Shown piece by piece: positions 32,300 to 38,265 of a stretch of DNA of 64,000 nucleotides; position 1 is the stretch's first letter; every line of letters begins with the position of its first letter. Source of the DNA: Bacteroidota bacterium (lineage in GTDB: Bacteria; Bacteroidota; Bacteroidia; Flavobacteriales; Weeksellaceae). A program made the position numbers and the translations under genes. The notes below the pieces were generated by a model. That model ran no database searches. It saw only the letters and a program-made list of their open reading frames with translations, and was not told the origin of the DNA. The stretch covers positions 1 through 64,000 of the forward strand of contig JAEWOR010000034.1 of the NCBI GenBank assembly GCA_023399595.1, read 5' to 3'.

Positions 32300-34909
32300 T
32301 CAATTGTTCAGAAACTTAACATTCCTTTTTGCAAATTCAAGATTTAAACCGCCTAATTGTGGATACCCCAAAACTATTGGCGTAATGCCATGATTACGAA
32401 GTTTTCTACAAATAGAATTAATATTTTTAAACCAATCTTCTTTTGTAGTACTCGCAAACACACCTCCTGCATCACTCATTTGATAAGAATAAGGATCTGT
32501 CGGTGAGAAATCATAATTTGAAGGTGTATTTCCTGCTATATTTGGTTCAGAATTACAGTCGTTAATAAAGAAATTAATAATACAATAATCAGGTAAACTA
32601 GGGCATCTATCAATAAATTCTTCTGCCCAATAATCCCCCCATTTAGAAGTTTGATTCCCTCGTGAAAAATTGTAAACTTCAATGTCATAACCTTGAGCTT
32701 CCATCATATTTCGAAAGTGATTAGGGAAATACGCCAACCCTTGTAAGCTACTGCCATCAGGTCTTAACGCTGGACTTTCTCCGCTTTCTAAGTTTGGAAA
32801 ACAACCCCAAGAATCGCACATGAACATTACCTTTAGATTATTCTTTTTCAAAGGATTTTCGTTAGATAAATAAGTATTTATTACCTCTATCACGTCAATT
32901 GTGAATCTAGTTGCTTCATTGCTTAAAAGAGATATTTCAACTGTTATATTTTCATAATTTGTAGTTATTGGAATAGTAATTTCCTCAAGTCCGTAATTTT
33001 CAAGATTTTCATTATAAATCTCTACACCATTAGAAATAGCTTTAACATTTACTTTTCCTGTAATTACATCCTCTTTAAAGTCTAAACCACAAATAATTCT
33101 CACATAGCCATCAACTCCACCATTAAGAATGAATCTAACTCCTGCATCAGCAATATTTTGCGTCATCATCCAATAATTTGCATACTTAGAAGATATTAAA
33201 GAGGTTGATTGCGGATATTGAAGTGAAAAAGTTCCAGGCACCCCCTCAGATTGATTAATCCAACCACCACTAACCGTGCTTCCTGTTAGCTTAGTCATTT
33301 CTAATAATGTTACTCCATCTCTTACAAAATGTTGATTGTTTTGTGTAAGTGTTTCATCATAAGAATAAATCCCAAACATTTTATTCTTTCGTTGGTTTAA
33401 TTTTAAATCTAAATTTTTTGCAAACCATTCAGCAAGTGCTTTGTATCCTAACCTAGATAAATGAATGCCATCTCCCCACAATGTTTGGCAAGTGGTAAAT
33501 GAAGCTGGTAACAAATCAAAAGATTTAAACACTCCTGTTGATGCATTAATTACTCCTCTATATGGCTTAACATTTACTCCATCATTAATTACAAAAGCTG
33601 TTGTACCATTACTCATGCCTGTAATATCGGCTGTATTAACAGTGAATTGATAATTCCTATTTCTAGTACAGTTAATTGTTTTGTTTGGAGCTTCGCCCGA
33701 TGCTGAACCAAAATGCCCTCTCATAAATGAGTTAGCCATTTCAATATATGGAGTATAGTTATTCAACAATTCGACATCAGAAGCAATTTTCTTCATTGCA
33801 AGAATATCATTTTCCAAAGGCTCAATAGCCTTAGAATTAATTGCTTTTTCAGAATCCCTATCAATAACAGATAGCGTATTATTTACAAGTACATCTACAT
33901 TGTAAGTTACTTTTATTTCGCTTCCGTTTTGTGATGAGATTCTAACGTATTTTGCATTTGTTAAATCGAAATCATCATCAAGTAATCTTTCTGTATATGT
34001 CGTGGAAGTATCTGTAAGTTCTGATGCGTTTTTTCCGCTTAAAAAAACTTTATTTAAGTCATAGACACAAATTGCTGGAATAGCAGAACCTAAAGTTGTA
34101 GAATATTTAAGAGATAAATCTTCAATCAGGATAAAATCGGAAACAAAATAACCTCCTGAACCTACTTCACTACCATCATTTAGTAGAAAAATACTAGGTT
34201 CTGCATTAGCTGAATTTTCTGTATTAGTTTCTAGCTTCTCAGCTATATTAGAGCCTTTGAAAATAATTACTTCTTGTAGGGCGTTTACAATCTGCTTTCC
34301 TCCTTGAGCATCATCTTTATTAGTGGCATCAAAAATAGGAGCTACTTGTACTGATGGCATTTCCACCTCGCTTTTACTCCATGTTGTACCGTTAAAGTAG
34401 AATAGAGTATCATAACCTTCCTTAGCTACTAAGCCGCCTAAATTGGTGTAAGTTCCTGCTATTGTTGGTTTGTAACTTCCTTCTACTGTAGGCGCTGCAT
34501 CAGTTGGTGAAATAGTTCCTTTGAAGTCTGTTTCTACCATTTGCTGTATCTGTTCTTTGTTGTAGGTTTCGTTATTCAAGCCTTCGTCTACAACAGCAAG
34601 AGATAAGTTTTTGCCGTCCTTTTTTACTTTGATATCATCTGTAGTTATTCCACCCACAACGTGTAAAGCTGTTTCTGGATTATTTTTATTAATCCCCACT
34701 TTAGCAGTCCCAGAGTTACTGAAAAAGTTTAAAAAGAAAGATTTTAAATTAAAGTATCTATTTCCATTCAATTGTAAATCTTGATTTCCAATATTACCAA
34801 CATTATTATCTAATCCTAAAATCTGTTTTAGGTTTTGTTTTTGTGCTTCTGACAAATTGGAACCATCTATTTTAATGTAACTTTTTAAAGTTTCTAAAAA
34901 ATCGCTCAT
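32300..34909 (-). CDS. Tail fibre / receptor-binding protein with split SGNH-hydrolase motifs
   Basis: 869 residues. The N-terminus (1-180) has phage fibre features (NPETALHVVGGITT, DTLFYFNGTTW). The C-terminal part resembles an SGNH/GDSL esterase: block I FMCDSWG (S700), block II SRGNQTS (G751), block III FINDC (N783, D784). It ends without the final D-x-x-H. That block-V signature, GDGIHLSRLGYKALAEWF (D480, H483), occurs 220 residues earlier. Either a circular permutation or two incomplete domains. Such esterases on fibres deacetylate surface polysaccharides. Confidence 0.65.
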   Translation of the reverse strand: MSDFLETLKSYIKIDGSNLSEAQKQNLKQILGLDNNVGNIGNQDLQLNGNRYFNLKSFFLNFFSNSGTAKVGINKNNPETALHVVGGITTDDIKVKKDGKNLSLAVVDEGLNNETYNKEQIQQMVETDFKGTISPTDAAPTVEGSYKPTIAGTYTNLGGLVAKEGYDTLFYFNGTTWSKSEVEMPSVQVAPIFDATNKDDAQGGKQIVNALQEVIIFKGSNIAEKLETNTENSANAEPSIFLLNDGSEVGSGGYFVSDFILIEDLSLKYSTTLGSAIPAICVYDLNKVFLSGKNASELTDTSTTYTERLLDDDFDLTNAKYVRISSQNGSEIKVTYNVDVLVNNTLSVIDRDSEKAINSKAIEPLENDILAMKKIASDVELLNNYTPYIEMANSFMRGHFGSASGEAPNKTINCTRNRNYQFTVNTADITGMSNGTTAFVINDGVNVKPYRGVINASTGVFKSFDLLPASFTTCQTLWGDGIHLSRLGYKALAEWFAKNLDLKLNQRKNKMFGIYSYDETLTQNNQHFVRDGVTLLEMTKLTGSTVSGGWINQSEGVPGTFSLQYPQSTSLISSKYANYWMMTQNIADAGVRFILNGGVDGYVRIICGLDFKEDVITGKVNVKAISNGVEIYNENLENYGLEEITIPITTNYENITVEISLLSNEATRFTIDVIEVINTYLSNENPLKKNNLKVMFMCDSWGCFPNLESGESPALRPDGSSLQGLAYFPNHFRNMMEAQGYDIEVYNFSRGNQTSKWGDYWAEEFIDRCPSLPDYCIINFFINDCNSEPNIAGNTPSNYDFSPTDPYSYQMSDAGGVFASTTKEDWFKNINSICRKLRNHGITPIVLGYPQLGGLNLEFAKRNVKFLNN

Positions 34910-34924
34910 GTCTATATCTATATT

Positions 34925-35428
34925 TTAGTTAAGTGTAATTATACCATCGTAAAGGCGATAAATGAAATCTACAGCAACATCTTGCTCAAAAACCATATTA
35001 AATTTCTGAGAGTCTTTATTAGATTTATGTGTAGAGGTAAAAATTAAAGGTGCATCTGGAGAACCTAATACTCTAACGCCCTTCTTACAGTCTGGAATAA
35101 GAATTACAAACTCTTCTTCCAAATAATTAGTAACAAATTCTAAAGCTTGCTGTTCCGTACCTGGGTGAGTGCCTGTAAATTTTGTTTTATAACCTTTAGA
35201 ACCTGGTTCCCCAGAAATTTCGTAACCGTATTCTTGTGATGAAGGTGTTATATAAATTTGCATCATTCCGCAGTTTTCCTTCATCATAATGTCTCCCAAT
35301 AAAACAACACCTAAAGAATCTGTAGGAGGAAACTTTTCTATATCTCGTAAAAGTGCCAAAAAAGCAAACTTATTTTTGGGAGCAGGCGCTCCAGAACCAA
35401 AAACTTTTTTAAGGACTGTGAATTTCAT
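34925..35428 (-). CDS. Tail-tube-like protein, paralogue 3 (short form)
   Basis: 167 residues from the ATG at 35428 (MKFTVLKKVFGSGAPAP). Homologous to the two copies at 23925-25580 (FTGTHPGTEQQALEF, FTSTHKSNKDSQKFNMVFEQ) but without their C-terminal domain. It precedes the tail fibre 10 kb away from the other copies. Possibly the fibre-attachment or terminal tube ring. The -7 box of P6 ends 4 nt before the ATG. Confidence 0.6.
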   Translation of the reverse strand: MKFTVLKKVFGSGAPAPKNKFAFLALLRDIEKFPPTDSLGVVLLGDIMMKENCGMMQIYITPSSQEYGYEISGEPGSKGYKTKFTGTHPGTEQQALEFVTNYLEEEFVILIPDCKKGVRVLGSPDAPLIFTSTHKSNKDSQKFNMVFEQDVAVDFIYRLYDGIITLN

Positions 35429-35432
35429 GCAA

Positions 35433-35470
35433 CAAAAATCCTGCATGAATACTAAAAATGTTGTGACGCA
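35433..35470 (-). promoter_or_regulatory. Late promoter P6
   Basis: TGCGTCACAA (35470-35461), 20 nt, GATTTTTG (35440-35433). Unlike the others it is not preceded by a terminator; the upstream stop codon (35477) is 6 bp away. Confidence 0.72.
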
Positions 35471-35476
35471 GGAATA

Positions 35477-36019
35477 TTAGCGTTTTAACTTTCCCTGTAT
35501 GCTCGCGCAGATTCCAGATTCTTTTATACGGTAGTAGAGCTGCCTAAGTTGTGGCTGAGAAATACCAGCTTCAAAGAGTTCGTATTTATCTATAAATGAA
35601 AGTATAGCGGCTGTTATTTGCTCATTGTTATCGGCTTTTGCAGTAACATAAGAGTAGAATGTTGTTCGGAAAAGCTGCTCAAAGAGATCGTTTACTTCTT
35701 CCGTATATTCCGGTGGAAGGTAAACAAATTTTTTTCCCATAGCTTGTACCTGGAAGAATTTACCTTTAGCTATAAATCTCTTCCTAGAGCTTGCTTTTAT
35801 ATCTAAATAAATATTAAATGAATTTATATTTAATATGGGATAATCCGTATTCTCTATTCTTTGCAATAGGAAATCATAAAGATAGGACCGCTTGGGGATG
35901 TCTAAAATTTTGCATTTATAACCTGCATACGTTCTTTCTTCCCCTACCATTTCTTTTAACAAAAAAGAAACTAGGTGAGGACGTAATATTAATGGAACTA
36001 CATTAGAGTTATTATGCAT
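35477..36019 (-). CDS. Uncharacterised phage protein
   Basis: 180 residues, mixed alpha/beta, with IPKRSYLYDFLLQRIEN and a C-terminal SQPQLRQLYYRIKES. No domain recognised. Overlaps the previous gene by 8 bp; probably virion-related from position. Confidence 0.6.
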   Translation of the reverse strand: MHNNSNVVPLILRPHLVSFLLKEMVGEERTYAGYKCKILDIPKRSYLYDFLLQRIENTDYPILNINSFNIYLDIKASSRKRFIAKGKFFQVQAMGKKFVYLPPEYTEEVNDLFEQLFRTTFYSYVTAKADNNEQITAAILSFIDKYELFEAGISQPQLRQLYYRIKESGICASIQGKLKR

Positions 36020-36449
36020 AAATACTTATAGGGAATAGACTGTTATATTGTAAAGACATAGATACGGTATTGTCGGATGTAGAAAACTCTACATCTATTG
36101 GCCTATTTAGGGATATATCGTTACAATTAAGTCTAATGGTTTCATTTGTGTTGAGAGTGATTTTAATTTCGGAAAGCTGCTTGAATTTTTCTTTGAATTG
36201 ATCTAAACCTTGAAACTCTGGAAAGCGAAAATCTAAATTCACTACATAGTACGTCCCTGCCTTAGACATCTTAGATTTTTCGGAAAGACTTGCTGATACC
36301 ATGGTAAAGTATATACCTGAGTAATTAACCACTATAGTATCTTGCGTAAAACCACCTGGAGGATTTATAAGAAAACTAGAGTCATCTAAAGCTGATACTA
36401 GCTCCAGCTTTATTGCATAACGATTTCTAAAGTTTCTTAAATAATTCAT
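36012..36449 (-). CDS. Uncharacterised phage protein, probably virion-associated
   Basis: 145 residues from the ATG at 36449, MNYLRNFRNR. Beta-rich (NDISLNRPIDVEFSTSDNTVSMSLQYNS). An upstream frame to 36491 would cross the promoter and is not used. First gene after the putative origin, under an operator-containing promoter. Confidence 0.6.
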   Translation of the reverse strand: MNYLRNFRNRYAIKLELVSALDDSSFLINPPGGFTQDTIVVNYSGIYFTMVSASLSEKSKMSKAGTYYVVNLDFRFPEFQGLDQFKEKFKQLSEIKITLNTNETIRLNCNDISLNRPIDVEFSTSDNTVSMSLQYNSLFPISIYA

Positions 36450-36457
36450 GAATGTAA

Positions 36458-36500
36458 CAAATATACAAAAAAGTAAATTATTACTATACATATTGTTGTA
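36458..36500 (-). promoter_or_regulatory. Promoter with upstream operator for the 36449 gene
   Basis: TATATTTG (36465-36458), 8 nt before the ATG, with an operator variant TACAT-N4-TTGTA at 36487-36500. No clear TTG at the -33 position. Confidence 0.5.
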
Positions 36501-36528
36501 CTTAAAACACAGCTAAACTCAATTTAAT

Positions 36529-36760
36529 GTGCAAATTTATGTAAGTTTGTAAGTTTTATTTTAATTAACTGATTTACAACACATTAAACCCTACAATTAA
36601 ATGTAAGTAAGCCAAAAAACTTTTGTAAGGAGCTTATATTCTTTTTTTTTCCTTACATTTTATTTGTAAGAATGTAAGAAAACTTACAAATAATAAAATA
36701 CCGTGTAACTCCTTACAAATCGGGGTTTACGTTATTTTCTTACATTCTTACAAAATTTTG
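36529..36760. other. Iteron cluster, candidate phage replication origin
   Basis: Eleven copies of TGTAAG or its complement lie within 213 bp. Forward copies start at 36540, 36548, 36602, 36624, 36665 and 36673. Inverted copies start at 36652, 36683, 36712, 36739 and 36747. A perfect 20-bp inverted repeat links 36663-36682 to 36735-36754. ACTGATTTACAAC is at 36568-36580. AT-rich and non-coding, directly beyond the replication operon. An initiator-binding origin is inferred; no DnaA boxes checked. Confidence 0.5.
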
Positions 36761-36870
36761 CACGGTTTTGGGGTGGTGAGGGGTGGTAAAAATTTGGCGG
36801 CGGCCATGCCTTTAAATAATGACGAAAAACGGAAGATTTCAGTAAGTTGTAACGGAATGTATAGTAATAA
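36761..36870. other. Non-coding segment between origin-like region and replication operon
   Basis: A short GC-richer patch (GGTGGTGAGGGGTGGT and GGCGGCGGCC) and nothing I can name. Together with 36501-36918 it makes a gap of more than 300 bp without genes. Confidence 0.5.
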
Positions 36871-36899
36871 AAAAAACCGCCCAAAAATGGACGGTTTTT
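36871..36899 (-). terminator. Terminator of the replication operon
   Basis: Stem AAAACCG/CGGTTTT with further internal pairing, and T8 on the minus strand, 20 nt after the stop at 36919. Confidence 0.85.
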
Positions 36900-36918
36900 A
36901 ATACTTAATACTTAAGTA

Positions 36919-37125
36919 CTACAGCTTAGTGCCACAGTCTTCACAATAGCTTGTTTTTCTGCGGTCATTATAGACTCCACACTTAGAACATCGTCTCCAT
37001 ATTTCGTGATTAGATTGTACCCCAATACAATCTGCCAAAATGGGAAACGTTTGCGGCTTTCTGAAATTTTCTATAAAAGCCTTCATAGCTTCTTTATTGT
37101 TGGTTGTAGACGTTTGAGTTTTCAT
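36919..37125 (-). CDS. Small zinc-ribbon protein
   Basis: 68 residues ending in a zinc ribbon CSKCG-x-...-CEDCGTKL (C46, C49, C61, C64). Overlaps the OB-fold-like gene by 32 bp. Possible nucleic-acid or protein interaction module in replication. Confidence 0.65.
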   Translation of the reverse strand: MKTQTSTTNNKEAMKAFIENFRKPQTFPILADCIGVQSNHEIWRRCSKCGVYNDRRKTSYCEDCGTKL

Positions 37126-37450
37126 TTGCTTGCTGTGTGTTATTCTCAGATTTTCTAATTAGTTTAATTTCCCAGCATACAACTTCTTGAGAGAATTTTT
37201 CGTTTCCTTCATGTTGAAAGTAATTTCCGCGAACTTCTACGGTAACTTCTACTACGTCACCAATTCTAAAATCTTCTATTAGTTTGGTGTTTTTGTCCCC
37301 CAAAAGAGAAATCTCATTAAAATTAGGATATGTTTTGTCGCTGTAATCGTCTTTCCTGGTCCTGTCTAAATAGAAAGTACGCTTAGGATAGTTGCTGGTT
37401 CCTAAAAATTGTGTTTCGTTGATCTGATGGACTTTTCCTTTAATTGTCAT
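37094..37450 (-). CDS. DUF3127-like OB-fold protein, possible SSB
   Basis: 118 residues, starting MTIKGKVHQINETQFLG; KLIEDFRIGDVVEVTVEVRG and VVCWEIKLI fit the DUF3127 pattern common in Bacteroidota, which resembles single-stranded DNA-binding OB folds. A disordered Asn/Gln-rich tail, as in SSB tails, is present. In the replication operon. Confidence 0.65.
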   Translation of the reverse strand: MTIKGKVHQINETQFLGTSNYPKRTFYLDRTRKDDYSDKTYPNFNEISLLGDKNTKLIEDFRIGDVVEVTVEVRGNYFQHEGNEKFSQEVVCWEIKLIRKSENNTQQANENSNVYNQQ

Positions 37451-37473
37451 AATGTTAAATTTTGTTAGTTGTT

Positions 37474-37692
37474 TTATTGATTTCTGTCTTTTAAAAAGTT
37501 TTTATAAGTAAAATAATACTCTCTAGCTTTTATACTGTATACTATTTTCGAGGTAATAGTTATGTCGCCTTGCTCTTCTAAAGCCACATAAAGTGCGTTG
37601 AGGGAAACTAAATCGTCTCGGCTTTTAGTTTCAGAAACTAACCTTATGAGTAGGTCTTCATTGTATTCTAATGGTTGTTTTGGATTTATCAT
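37474..37692 (-). CDS. Small replication-operon protein
   Basis: 72 residues, helical, no recognised domain. 12 bp beyond the 37705 gene. Confidence 0.55.
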   Translation of the reverse strand: MINPKQPLEYNEDLLIRLVSETKSRDDLVSLNALYVALEEQGDITITSKIVYSIKAREYYFTYKNFLKDRNQ

Positions 37693-37704
37693 AAGTCTAA
37701 ATAT

Positions 37705-37923
37705 TTAATTTATTTTGCGTTTTGGTTTTAGAATAGATTTCCATTCTTTGATATCGTAAGAAATAAGAAAATCTTTATGGTAATCGTGCCATTCATACAC
37801 GAATAAAAATTTCTTCCTAAAAACTTCTATTCTGCATAAAATAATCTCATCAGTATAATCTGGAATATAAAGCCAGTACCAGCCTGCTTTTTTTGGAAGC
37901 CCATGCTCTAGTGTTTTTTTCAT
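37705..37923 (-). CDS. Small replication-operon protein
   Basis: 72 residues starting MKKTLEHGLPKKAGWYWLYIPDYT, beta-rich and aromatic. Overlaps the 38264 gene by 4 bp. The GWYW start recalls phage proteins that open with a DUF551-like pattern, unverified. Confidence 0.55.
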   Translation of the reverse strand: MKKTLEHGLPKKAGWYWLYIPDYTDEIILCRIEVFRKKFLFVYEWHDYHKDFLISYDIKEWKSILKPKRKIN

Positions 37924-38264
37924 TTTCTCGTTACTTCTTTATCACTTATAAAAACATAGTTGTCTTTTTTAGGAATTAGAATTTCTATAAATTCTTTCCT
38001 GGTGTTTTCGAATTGCTCCAAATCGTTGTAACTTTCTGGAACATCATTGTATAATTGCATTACATGATTTGATGTTAGTTTTGTGCCTTCGTAAATCCAA
38101 CCGCATTTCCAGGCGCCACGGTAAAGTATTGCAATGGTTTCATTGGATGTTAAAAGCTTCACACCAACAATATCCATATTGATAAATCCACATTGGAAAC
38201 TAAGGTGTCCAAACTTTTGTTTAAGTTGATCCCTAAAAGGTTGTATTTCTCCTGTGCTCGACAT
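37920..38264 (-). CDS. Uncharacterised replication-operon protein
   Basis: 114 residues, mixed fold, with IAILYRGAWKCGWIYEGTK. No family recognised. It starts 1 bp beyond the primase-helicase stop. Confidence 0.55.
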   Translation of the reverse strand: MSSTGEIQPFRDQLKQKFGHLSFQCGFINMDIVGVKLLTSNETIAILYRGAWKCGWIYEGTKLTSNHVMQLYNDVPESYNDLEQFENTRKEFIEILIPKKDNYVFISDKEVTRK

Positions 38265-38265
38265 A

